A DNA stretch of 64,000 bases from positions 31,143-95,142 of the forward strand of contig NZ_JAUHPV010000009.1 in the NCBI RefSeq assembly GCF_030418315.1, read 5' to 3'. This DNA is from Demequina zhanjiangensis (lineage in GTDB: Bacteria; Actinomycetota; Actinomycetes; Actinomycetales; Demequinaceae). This document shows, one piece after another, positions 41,154 through 48,493 of this stretch (the first letter of the stretch is position 1; the number at the start of each line of letters is the position of its first letter). A model generated the notes under the pieces. The model made no database searches, was not told where the DNA came from, and saw only the letters and a list, made by a program, of their open reading frames with translations. The position numbers and the translations under genes are program-made.

Positions 41154-42956
41154 TCAGCAGTCCCGCAGCGACGAGCCCGAGGCGGACCGCTCACTGATCA
41201 ACCGCTCGCTGATCTGAGCGGCGGACACGGGCCCGCTGAAGTGGTACCCCTGGCCGATCAGCGAGTCGAAGCCCGCGAGCACCTTCACGGTCCTCTCGTC
41301 CTCGATTCCCTCGGCCACCACGCGCACGCCGAGCGCGAGCGCAAGCTCGATGGTGGAGTTGACGATGATCAGGTCATGGGGATCGTCGTGGATGTTCATC
41401 ACGAACGACCGGTCCACCTTCAGCTCGTCGATCTCGAGCCGGCGAAGGTAGCTGAGCGATGCGTTGCCGGTGCCATAGTCGTCGATGGCGACCTCCACCC
41501 CGATCGCACGGAGCGCCCTGATCACCACGTCCGCGCGCACGGCATCCGAGAGGATGCCCGTCTCCGTCACCTCCAGGACGAGGCGTGACGGCGGCACAGC
41601 ATGCGCGTCGAGCGCGTTCGAGACCTGCTGCGGCAACGACAGGTCGGAGAGGTGACGCGCGGAGAGGTTGACCGCCATGCGCAGGTCGTACCCGTCGGCG
41701 TGCCACTGCGCGAGCTGCGCGAGCGCCTGATCGAGCACGTATGTCGTCAAGGGCAGGATCAGGCCGGAGTTCTCGGCGAGCGGGACGAAGTGGTCAGGAC
41801 CGATCGGTCCGCGTCCCACGTGGTTCCACCGTACGAGCGCCTCGACCGCGACGGTCCGGCCCGAGCGCATGTCCACCTGGGGCTGGTAGACCACGTGCAG
41901 CTGGTCGTCCTCGAGCGCGGCACGCAGATCGGCGAGCAGCTGCAGCCTCTCGACCGAGTTGACGTCGTACTTCCGATCGAAGGTGCTGATCCTGTCGCGC
42001 TCGCGCTTCGCGTGGTAGAGCGCGATGTCGGCGTTCTTCATCAGAGTCTCGGCGTCGTCGCCATGGGCGGGCGCGACCGCGACACCGGCGCTCGCGCGCA
42101 CGAGGAGCTCGAGCCCCTCCACCACCACGGGCGCGTCGAGCGAGGCGAGCAGCCCGTTCGCGGTGCGCTGAGCGTCCCGGATGTCGCCCTCGACCACCAC
42201 GGCGAACTCGTCGCCGCCGAGCCTGTGCACCTCCGCGGGCGGGGCCGCTGCGACGAGTCGCTGCGCGACGTCGCGCAGGATGGTGTCTCCGACCGAGTGT
42301 CCAAGGGTGTCGTTGAAGTCCTTGAAGTGGTCGAGGTCGATGAGCACGAGCGCCGGACCGCCGGCGCCCGACCCCGGCGCTCGCTCGAAGGCCATCTCGA
42401 GCACGTTCTCCATCTGCGCACGGTTGCCGAGCCCGGTCAGCGAGTCGCTCATGGCCTCGCGCGCGTGGCGCGCGGCAGCCGCAGCGAAGAGGTGAGCTGC
42501 GATCACAGGTGGAGCCAGGAGGGCGAGCGCGAGGATGCCGTCGTCTGCCACGAGCGCTGCGATACCGCCGATGGGCAGCAGGACCATGTTGGTGGTGAGG
42601 ATGTTCGCGGCGTCCGCCCCGAGGATGGCGAGGGGCGAGCGGCCAGTCGCGACGGCGACGACGGTGGCCACGAGCAGCCAGTTGACGGCGACCATGACCA
42701 TGCCCGCGACGAGGAGCGGGAGGATGTGCGAGGTTCCGACCGTCGGGTGCCCCTCGAGAACGGGGACTCCTGCGATCATGCCGTAGACGACGCTCGCGAC
42801 AGCGACGCTGAGGACGTACTGCGCGGTGTTGAAAAGCGACTTCTTGAGGTCTCGCCGGTTGACGAGATCATCGGTGACGCTCGCCGCGGCCTGCGCGAGG
42901 ATGGCGATGCCGCCGCCGCCGACGGCGATGAGGGCGAGCACGAACGGCGTCGACAT
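41154..42956 (-). CDS. Membrane-bound GGDEF-EAL protein (cyclic-di-GMP turnover)
   Basis: At least 600 residues: membrane helices in the first ~165 residues, a diguanylate cyclase domain with intact GGDEF (residues 247-251, preceded by RL), and a phosphodiesterase domain with intact EAL (372-374), NLSARHLSDLSLP, IDDYGTGNASLSYLRRLEID and EGIEDERTVK. Both catalytic signatures are present, so it may make or degrade cyclic-di-GMP. ATG 42956 is the first usual start, but the hydrophobic frame continues upstream to about 43200 with segments such as LYLVAIWTLGLATLIFALVR and a SLS-type motif; no ATG, GTG or TTG is found there. The true N-terminus is therefore uncertain. Confidence 0.85.
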   Translation of the reverse strand: MSTPFVLALIAVGGGGIAILAQAAASVTDDLVNRRDLKKSLFNTAQYVLSVAVASVVYGMIAGVPVLEGHPTVGTSHILPLLVAGMVMVAVNWLLVATVVAVATGRSPLAILGADAANILTTNMVLLPIGGIAALVADDGILALALLAPPVIAAHLFAAAAARHAREAMSDSLTGLGNRAQMENVLEMAFERAPGSGAGGPALVLIDLDHFKDFNDTLGHSVGDTILRDVAQRLVAAAPPAEVHRLGGDEFAVVVEGDIRDAQRTANGLLASLDAPVVVEGLELLVRASAGVAVAPAHGDDAETLMKNADIALYHAKRERDRISTFDRKYDVNSVERLQLLADLRAALEDDQLHVVYQPQVDMRSGRTVAVEALVRWNHVGRGPIGPDHFVPLAENSGLILPLTTYVLDQALAQLAQWHADGYDLRMAVNLSARHLSDLSLPQQVSNALDAHAVPPSRLVLEVTETGILSDAVRADVVIRALRAIGVEVAIDDYGTGNASLSYLRRLEIDELKVDRSFVMNIHDDPHDLIIVNSTIELALALGVRVVAEGIEDERTVKVLAGFDSLIGQGYHFSGPVSAAQISERLISERSASGSSLRDC

Positions 42957-43203
42957 CGAGAGGTTCTGCGTCTGGCCGCGACCGACCGGGGTGTGGATCG
43001 GCTTGACCTCACCGATGATCGCCGCGATGGCGAGGATGGCGACCGGCCAGAAGGCGGCTCCGTCGAGTTCGGACCAGGGCGTCCGGACGAGCGCGAAGAT
43101 CAGGGTCGCGAGACCGAGGGTCCAGATCGCGACGAGGTAGAGCGTGAGCCGTCGGGGGGACGGTGAAGCTGAGGTTTCTCCGTCCCCCTCCGACGAGTGG
43201 GAA

Positions 43204-43314
43204 TCAGCCCCACTTCAGCCCAGCGCCGACGGTCGCGGCGACGGCGACCACGGTGGCCGTGCTCGCGGCGACGCGCACGACGGTGCTGTTCTGGAAGATG
43301 CTCCACTTGTTCAT
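43204..43314 (-). CDS. 36-residue ORF behind a strong ribosome site, upstream of the GGDEF-EAL gene
   Basis: The short frame starts NKWSIFQNSTVVRVAAS and continues as a weakly hydrophobic Ala/Val stretch, ending in GLKWG. AGAAGGAGAATCCG lies directly before the ATG at 43314, one of the best ribosome sites in the window. Its stop (43204-43206) overlaps, in another frame, the open reading frame that leads into the GGDEF-EAL protein. It may be a small membrane peptide, a leader, or the real 5' end of the GGDEF-EAL gene if a frameshift or sequence error is present. No family is recognised. Confidence 0.45.
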   Translation of the reverse strand: MNKWSIFQNSTVVRVAASTATVVAVAATVGAGLKWG

Positions 43315-43349
43315 CGGATTCTCCTTCTGTCGGGAGCGACGACGAAGCG

Positions 43350-43492
43350 CCGGAACCCTGGTGGTGGGACCACCGTTCCGGTGCCGGAGCCTGCGCCATC
43401 GTCTCCGTGTTGCACGGCCGCCGGACTGCGGCCGTGCCTCATTTTTACGTATTCGGCGTTATCAGGCCAGAGACTGTGGCGAATCTGGCCTG
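43350..43492 (-). promoter_or_regulatory. Structured leader region upstream of the 36-residue ORF
   Basis: Three strong helices in 143 bases: CCGGAAC/GTTCCGG enclosing GGTGGT-GGG-ACCACC (43350-43381); GCACGGCCGC/GCGGCCGTGC (43412-43421 with 43428-43437, followed on the plus strand by CTCATTTTT); and CAGGCCAG/CTGGCCTG (43463-43470 with 43485-43492). Either a structured 5' leader, a pair of terminators, or both. It does not match the cyclic-di-GMP riboswitch consensus I know. Confidence 0.4.
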
Positions 43493-43515
43493 GTGAACGG
43501 GGAACCCTGGACATT

Positions 43516-44058
43516 TCAGGCGTCTGAGCCGCATGCGCCGGTCTGGAAACCCGTGCTTCCGACGTACGAGACCACCTCGTCGTCGCCTCCGTCGTAGGAG
43601 AGCTCGACGCACCAGTCGATGCGCGAGTCCGCGATCAGGGTGGCCTGCCGCTCGCCGTCGAGCTGGGCGTCGACGGTGGCGTCGCCCACGGAGTAGGACC
43701 CGTCCTCCACGCCCACCTCAGGCGGGGCCAAGTCCGTCTCGAAGTGGGCGGCGACGGCGTTGCCGACCGCGGTGACGTCGGCCTGGGCCCGTGCGTCCGC
43801 GAGACCGCTGCTCTGCGAGGGCTGGATGACGGTGAGGTAGAGCGCGACTCCGGCGATGCTCGCGATGAGGCCGAGATAGCCGAGGATCGTGCCTGCGAGC
43901 CCGAGCGTGCGGGTGGCCCGAGGGTCGTCTGCGGATCGGCGGAGCGACAGGTGTCCGAGGACGATCGCGACGGGCGAGAGCAGCAGGATCCCCGTGATGA
44001 CGGCCGCGAGGCCGAGGCCGTCCCTGGGCTGCCGGGGGTCGGCGTCCTGGTCGTCCAT
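43516..44058 (-). CDS. DUF4190-domain membrane protein
   Basis: A 180-residue protein with two transmembrane helices (GLGLAAVITGILLLSPVAIV and LGLAGTILGYLGLIASIAGV) joined by LGHLSLRRSADDPRATR, the DUF4190 pattern, then an outer domain of ~95 residues with two cysteines (DWCVELSY...GACGSDA). The outer domain may be disulfide-closed. GAGGAGGACAG precedes the ATG at 44058. Function unknown. Confidence 0.75.
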   Translation of the reverse strand: MDDQDADPRQPRDGLGLAAVITGILLLSPVAIVLGHLSLRRSADDPRATRTLGLAGTILGYLGLIASIAGVALYLTVIQPSQSSGLADARAQADVTAVGNAVAAHFETDLAPPEVGVEDGSYSVGDATVDAQLDGERQATLIADSRIDWCVELSYDGGDDEVVSYVGSTGFQTGACGSDA

Positions 44059-44202
44059 CTGTCCTCCTCGGCGTCGGCTGCACCCAGGCTAGTGCAGCCG
44101 CGGGGAGGTGTTGTGGAGTGTCCGGCGTGTCACACGAAGCGGCGCGGGGAGCTCGCTCTACCTTGGGTCTCAGGCCGCCTTCGGGGCGGTCCACGCAAGG
44201 CG

Positions 44203-44235
44203 AAGGCCCCCCGAAATTGGCGTTCGGGGGGCCTT
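44203..44235. terminator. Strong intrinsic terminator
   Basis: AAGGCCCCCCGAA (44203-44215) pairs perfectly with TTCGGGGGGCCTT (44223-44235) over 13 bp, with a 7-base loop. Symmetric, but no coding gene ends beside it on either strand; it would close the RNA proposed for 44203-44722. Confidence 0.75.
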
Positions 44236-44722
44236 GCCATGGCGTCGAGTTCTCGGCGCACGGCTCATGCCGATGCGCCGACGGCCGCGATTGACGATGC
44301 GGCTTCACCCTCCTGTCCCGAGGGTGACCTCTCGGCCGATGCCCGGGGTCCGTGTCCCCCTGCGCCGTCACCCGCAGTCCTTGGCCGACCCGCGCAGTCG
44401 CGAGCCGGCGTCGTGCCGGTTCCACGTTGTCCCAAGGCATCCGATCCAGGGTCCACCCGTCGATCCCGCGTCCCGTGCGTCCGTCCCGGCCGCGCGGCAA
44501 CCTCCCGTTCCCGCGCGGCGCCGTGGCACCCCGGGGGCCCGAGTGACCCGGCGGCTTCGCAAGGAAGCCGTGACGCTGCCCTGTCGGACCGCGTCGGCCG
44601 AGTCTCGGCAGGCCCGTGTGCACGGGCCCCTGACCGGGAAGGAGCGGGAGGCGCACCGGTGGATCACCGACCGCCGAAGCCCCCTCTTCGACCAGATCGA
44701 GCGGGTGGAACCCCTTCTCGAT
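44203..44722 (-). ncRNA. Candidate structured non-coding RNA of about 520 nt
   Basis: Between the genes ending at 44058 and 44879 there is an 820-base stretch with no reading frame of normal codon pattern. On the minus strand a plausible promoter (44730-44758) would start transcription near 44722 and a 13-bp terminator ends it at 44203. Between them lie several perfect hairpins: ATCGAG/CTCGAT at the 5' end (44696-44722), GGCCCGTG/CACGGGCC (44611-44628), CGGCTTC/GAAGCCG (44552-44570), CCGCGCGG/CCGCGCGG (44490-44518). No RNase P, tmRNA or SRP consensus was seen. Existence, ends and identity are all inferred. Confidence 0.4.
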
Positions 44723-44729
44723 GGGTCCA

Positions 44730-44758
44730 GTCGTACTCCGCCTCAGGCGCGCATGCAA
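44730..44758 (-). promoter_or_regulatory. Promoter-like sequence for the candidate RNA
   Basis: On the minus strand TTGCAT (44753-44758) is followed after 17 bases by TACGAC (44730-44735). The spacing is ideal; the hexamers are only moderate matches. Confidence 0.35.
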
Positions 44759-44801
44759 GGCGAATCGGGGGTGGATTTCCATCCACCGCTCTCCCACAGG
44801 T

Positions 44802-44867
44802 TTCTCCACAGATGTGTGTGGGAGTTCACCGAGAGTTCACAGTGCTGTGGATGAAATCTGTGGACGA
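44802..44867. other. Three DnaA-box-like 9-mers
   Basis: TTCTCCACA (44802-44810, plus), TCATCCACA (44846-44854, minus) and TCGTCCACA (44859-44867, minus) each differ by one base from TTATCCACA or TTGTCCACA. An inverted repeat CTCCCACA/TGTGGGAG overlaps the first. They lie just past the CopD-CtaG gene stop. Confidence 0.3.
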
Positions 44868-44878
44868 AGAGCCGACGC

Positions 44879-46723
44879 TCAGCGGTCCTTGTCGCCCTCG
44901 GCGATGCGCCCGAGCATGGCGTTGTAGCGCTTGAGCTCCGCGTCGTCGTCGCGATCCGCCTGACGGTCCCGGCGTCGACTCTCCTTCGCGTCGGCCCGAC
45001 GCCATGCGACGGCCACCCCGATCGCGAGGGCGAGCACGGGCAGCTCTCCGATCCCCCATGCGATCTCGCCGCCCCACTGCTGGTCGGTGATCGCGTCGGG
45101 CCCCCATGGCCGGCCCATGAGCCCGAACCATTCGGGGACCAGGAGGACCTCCGAGGTGGCGAGGGACACTCCGAAGAAGGCATGGAAGGCCATGGTCGCG
45201 AACAGCAGCACCAGCCGCATGGGATGGCCCGGGCGTGTGGGGCCGGGATCGATTCCCACCAGCGCGTTCGCGAAGAAGTAACCGGCGAGCGTGAAGTGCA
45301 GGACCATCCACAGGTGTCCCACATGGTTGGACAGTGCGAACTCGAACAGCGGCGAGTAGTAGAAGACGACGAGTGAGCCGGCGAAGTTCACGGCGGCGAC
45401 GATGGGGTTCGCGAAGAACCTGACCCAGCGCGACTCGACGAGACCGCGCAGCCATTCGCGTGGGCCTCGGGAACCGTCGGTGCGGGCAGGCAGCGCACGC
45501 AGCGCGAGCGTCACGGGCGCCGCGAGCGTCAACGGGATCGGTGCGACCATCACCAGCAGCATGTGCTGGATCATGTGCCCCGAGAACGTGACCATGCCGT
45601 AGATCGAGGGACCGCTCTGGGTGATCCACAGCATCGTCGAGATGCCCAGGATCCACGAGACGTCCCGGTACCAGGGCCACGCGTCGCCCCGTCGCCGCAG
45701 CCGAGCGGACCAGCGCAGGTAGAGGAAGCCCATCACCACGAGCACGAACGCGGACAGCACCTCGAGCCGCCACAGCGCGAACCAGGTCACGACGGTCGGT
45801 GCCGGGGGCAGCTCGTACCCGGTGAGCAGGAAGGCGGGCGTGGGGTCCGTCACGACGACGCTGGGCACCGGCGGCGCGGAGGAGGCGAGCATCGCGGCCA
45901 GCGCGGTCACGACGATCAGGGCCGCGGCGTCCACTGCCATCACTCTCACGAAGAGACGTCGGACCGCCGCATCCTTCATGCGCGGCAGCGTCGCACGGCG
46001 ATGCCAGCCCGCGAGCGCCATCGCCGCTCCCATCGCGACGAGCTTGGCGAGCAGCAGGCGGCCGTACGTCGTGGTCACCAGGTCGGCAGGACCGGTCATG
46101 CGCAGGGCCGCGTTCAGGACGCCCGAGACCACGACGGCGACGGCGGCCCAGGCGGCGAGGCGGGACATGCGGCGGGCGACGTTCGGAGCGTCGTCCCCGA
46201 GTGAGGAGCCGAGCATGGACACGACCGCCACGATGCCGAGCCACACCGAGGCGCCCACCAGGTGAAGTGCGAGCGCGGAGACGGCCAGATGGTGATCGGT
46301 GGCACCTGCCGCATGTCCGGTGACGGCCTGCCACCCGACGCCCCAGGCGACCGGAGCCATCGCCCACGCCGCATGCACGGGGGTCCGGATGAGCGCGGCG
46401 GCCATGGACGCGAGGACCGCCGCGATCGCCATCTGGAGGTAGGCCTGGCCGAGGTCGATCCGGGTGATGAACTGGCCGAGCGTGGCGCCGTAGGCCGGGT
46501 CGCCGAGCGGCACGAGCGTGATCACCGAAGCCTGGACCAGGAGGTATGCGACGGCGAGGACGGCCCACGCGCCCGAGGCGTACCTGCCGATCGTGGCCGC
46601 GCGTGCCGACGCCCTGCTGCCTGGCACGGTGAGCGCGATCACCACGGCGAAGGAGCCGACCGTCAGGGACAGCGCGATGTCTCGCAGCGCCGCGAGGACG
46701 GTCACGGCGGACTCGGGAGGCAT
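44879..46723 (-). CDS. CopD-CtaG fusion: copper resistance D domain with cytochrome c oxidase assembly domain
   Basis: A 614-residue membrane protein with about fifteen helices. The N-terminal ~310 residues match CopD-type copper import/resistance proteins (VGASVWLGIVAVVSMLGSSL, AGWHRRATLPRM); the C-terminal ~300 match the CtaG/caa3-type assembly family (WPWYRDVSWILGISTMLWIT, VTFSGHMIQHMLLVMVAPIP, VGHLWMVLHFTLAGYFFANA) with conserved His residues for copper. Such fusions are typical of actinobacteria and supply copper to cytochrome oxidase. The minus-strand TACGCT six bases before the ATG suggests a leaderless message. Confidence 0.88.
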   Translation of the reverse strand: MPPESAVTVLAALRDIALSLTVGSFAVVIALTVPGSRASARAATIGRYASGAWAVLAVAYLLVQASVITLVPLGDPAYGATLGQFITRIDLGQAYLQMAIAAVLASMAAALIRTPVHAAWAMAPVAWGVGWQAVTGHAAGATDHHLAVSALALHLVGASVWLGIVAVVSMLGSSLGDDAPNVARRMSRLAAWAAVAVVVSGVLNAALRMTGPADLVTTTYGRLLLAKLVAMGAAMALAGWHRRATLPRMKDAAVRRLFVRVMAVDAAALIVVTALAAMLASSAPPVPSVVVTDPTPAFLLTGYELPPAPTVVTWFALWRLEVLSAFVLVVMGFLYLRWSARLRRRGDAWPWYRDVSWILGISTMLWITQSGPSIYGMVTFSGHMIQHMLLVMVAPIPLTLAAPVTLALRALPARTDGSRGPREWLRGLVESRWVRFFANPIVAAVNFAGSLVVFYYSPLFEFALSNHVGHLWMVLHFTLAGYFFANALVGIDPGPTRPGHPMRLVLLFATMAFHAFFGVSLATSEVLLVPEWFGLMGRPWGPDAITDQQWGGEIAWGIGELPVLALAIGVAVAWRRADAKESRRRDRQADRDDDAELKRYNAMLGRIAEGDKDR

Positions 46724-46763
46724 GCAGTCAGCGTACGCGTGCGTGGAACCGGGGAGGACTCAC

Positions 46764-46795
46764 GATTGGCGATATCCCTACCAATCAAGTAGACA
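46764..46795 (+). promoter_or_regulatory. Promoter and inverted repeat of the sulfate-activation operon
   Basis: GATTGG (46764-46769) and CCAATC (46781-46786) form a 6-bp inverted repeat with an 11-base spacer; TAGACA (46790-46795) is a -10-like hexamer seven bases before the ATG at 46803. The message would be leaderless and the repeat lies between -35 and -10 positions, where a regulator could act. Confidence 0.45.
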
Positions 46796-46802
46796 GATCA
46801 CC

Positions 46803-47588
46803 ATGAGTTCGACCCCGGACACGGCTCAGGCCTTCGCGAAGCATGCCGCGAGCATCGCTCGCAGGGCCGGTGTCGTGCTGCTCGAGGCCCGCGAGGACGC
46901 GAAGGCGCAGGGCGTCTCAGGTCGCGCCCTGGGCGCTCTGGGAGACGCACGGGCGCAGGAGGCGATCGCCTCGTGGCTCGCCGACGAGGCTCCCGGCGAC
47001 GCCGTCCTGAGCGAGGAGGCGAAGGACACCGCGGCGAGGCTCGACGCCGAACGCGTGTGGATCATCGATCCGCTCGACGGCACCCGCGAGTACTCCGAGG
47101 GCCGAGACGACTGGGCGGTGCACGTGGCCGTCTGGGAGGCCGGCGAGCTGATCGCAGGCGCCGTCGCGATCCCCGGCGAGGATCTGGTGCTCGACTCCGC
47201 GTCGATCACACCGCCGTCCGCCGCAGCGCCCGAGCAGTGGCGGATGGCGGTCAGCAGGTCGCGTCCGCCCGCCCTCGTGGAGCATCTGCGCGACTCTCTC
47301 GACCTCGCGGTGGTCCCCATGGGGTCCGCAGGGGTCAAGGTGTCGTCCGTCATCCGCGGACAGGCCGACGCCTACGTCCACGCCGGCGGCCAGTACGAGT
47401 GGGACTCGGCCGCGCCGGTGGCCGTCGCACGTGCCGCCGGTCTCCACACCAGCCGGATCGACGGCACGCCCCTCACGTACAATCGTCGAGACCCGTACCT
47501 GCCCGACCTTGTCGTGTGCCGTCCGGAGCTCGCGTCCCCCCTTCTCGCCGCGATCGCACAGGCGCCGTCGTTCGGAGATCACCAGTGA
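46803..47588 (+). CDS. cysQ: 3'(2'),5'-bisphosphate nucleotidase (CysQ-like, inositol monophosphatase family)
   Basis: A 261-residue Mg-dependent phosphatase. Metal-site motifs: AVLSEEAKDT (Glu), WIIDPLDGTREYSEG (the DPLDGT signature) and the late YEWDSAAPVAVARAAG (WD motif). Placed first in the sulfate-activation operon, it most likely hydrolyses 3'-phosphoadenosine 5'-phosphate (PAP) left after PAPS use, hence CysQ rather than a plain inositol phosphatase. CysD overlaps its stop (GTGA). Probably leaderless. Confidence 0.85.
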   Translation: MSSTPDTAQAFAKHAASIARRAGVVLLEAREDAKAQGVSGRALGALGDARAQEAIASWLADEAPGDAVLSEEAKDTAARLDAERVWIIDPLDGTREYSEGRDDWAVHVAVWEAGELIAGAVAIPGEDLVLDSASITPPSAAAPEQWRMAVSRSRPPALVEHLRDSLDLAVVPMGSAGVKVSSVIRGQADAYVHAGGQYEWDSAAPVAVARAAGLHTSRIDGTPLTYNRRDPYLPDLVVCRPELASPLLAAIAQAPSFGDHQ

Positions 47589-48493
47589 CACATCCCCACT
47601 ATCACCTCAGCGAGCTGGACGCCCTGGAGGCGGAGGCCATCCACATCATCCGTGAGGTGGTCGCCCAGATGGAGCGGCCCGCGCTGCTGTTCTCAGGCGG
47701 CAAGGACTCGATCGTGATGCTGCACGTCGCGATCCGCGCCTTCGCGCCCGCCCCGGTGCCCTTCCCCGTCGTCCACATCGACACCGGGCACAACTTCCCC
47801 GAGGTCCTCGAGTTCCGCGACCGGATGGTCCAGGACAACGGCCTGCAGCTGATCGTCGGCTCCGTCCAGGAGGCGATCGACCGTGGAGTGGTCCGCGAGG
47901 AGCCGAACGGCTCCCGCAACCGGATCCAGACGCCCGTCCTGCTCGACACCATCGAGAAGAACCGTTTCGACGCCTGCATGGGCGGCGCCCGCCGCGATGA
48001 GGAGAAGGCACGCGCCAAGGAGCGCGTGTTCTCCTTCCGTGACGAGTTCGGCCAGTGGGACCCCCGCAACCAGCGCCCCGAGCTGTGGAGCCTCTACAAC
48101 GGCAAGGTCCACCCCGGCGAGTCCATCCGGGTGTTCCCGCTGTCCAACTGGACCGAGCTCGACATCTGGAACTACATCGCCGACCGTGAGGTCGAGGTGC
48201 CGTCGATCTACTTCGCCCACGAGCGCGAGGTGTTCGACCGGGGCGGCATGTGGATGGCCGCCAACGAGTTCGCGGTGCCGCGCGACGGCGACGAGGTGGT
48301 GACCAAGAAGGTCCGCTACCGCACCGTCGGAGACGCAACCCTCACGGCCGCGGTCGAGTCCGACGCCGACACCGTCGAGAAGATCGTCACCGAGATCGCC
48401 GCGACGCGGCTCACCGAGCGCGGCGCGACCCGCGGCGACGACCGCGTGTCCGAGGCCGCCATGGAGGACCGCAAGAAGGAGGGCTACTTCTGA
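47585..48493 (+). CDS. cysD: Sulfate adenylyltransferase subunit 2
   Basis: A 302-residue PAPS-reductase-fold protein that forms APS from sulfate and ATP together with CysN. Motifs: RPALLFSGGKDSIVMLHVAI (PP-loop), PFPVVHIDTGHNFPEVLEFR, CMGGARRDEEKARAKERVFS and FPLSNWTELDIWNYI. Length and motif order are as in E. coli CysD. The GTG at 47585 overlaps the upstream stop, and the stop overlaps the cysN start, so the three genes are translationally coupled. Confidence 0.96.
   Translation: MTHPHYHLSELDALEAEAIHIIREVVAQMERPALLFSGGKDSIVMLHVAIRAFAPAPVPFPVVHIDTGHNFPEVLEFRDRMVQDNGLQLIVGSVQEAIDRGVVREEPNGSRNRIQTPVLLDTIEKNRFDACMGGARRDEEKARAKERVFSFRDEFGQWDPRNQRPELWSLYNGKVHPGESIRVFPLSNWTELDIWNYIADREVEVPSIYFAHEREVFDRGGMWMAANEFAVPRDGDEVVTKKVRYRTVGDATLTAAVESDADTVEKIVTEIAATRLTERGATRGDDRVSEAAMEDRKKEGYF

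Noticed and set aside
43315..43515. Cyclic-di-GMP (GEMM) riboswitch before the GGDEF-EAL gene
   Set aside because: The conserved core bases of the GEMM motif are missing, although the region is well structured.
44203..44735. RNase P RNA, tmRNA or SRP RNA in the same gap
   Set aside because: None of the universal sequences I know for these RNAs was found on either strand.
43718..44854. Long open frames on both strands in the gap 44059-44878
   Set aside because: Amino acid content is Arg/Pro/Gly-rich, third-position G/C bias is missing, no ribosome site is present, and they run through the hairpins of the proposed RNA.
46803..47588. Calling this gene an inositol monophosphatase
   Set aside because: The fold family is shared, but the place at the head of the sulfate-activation operon favours PAP phosphatase (CysQ).
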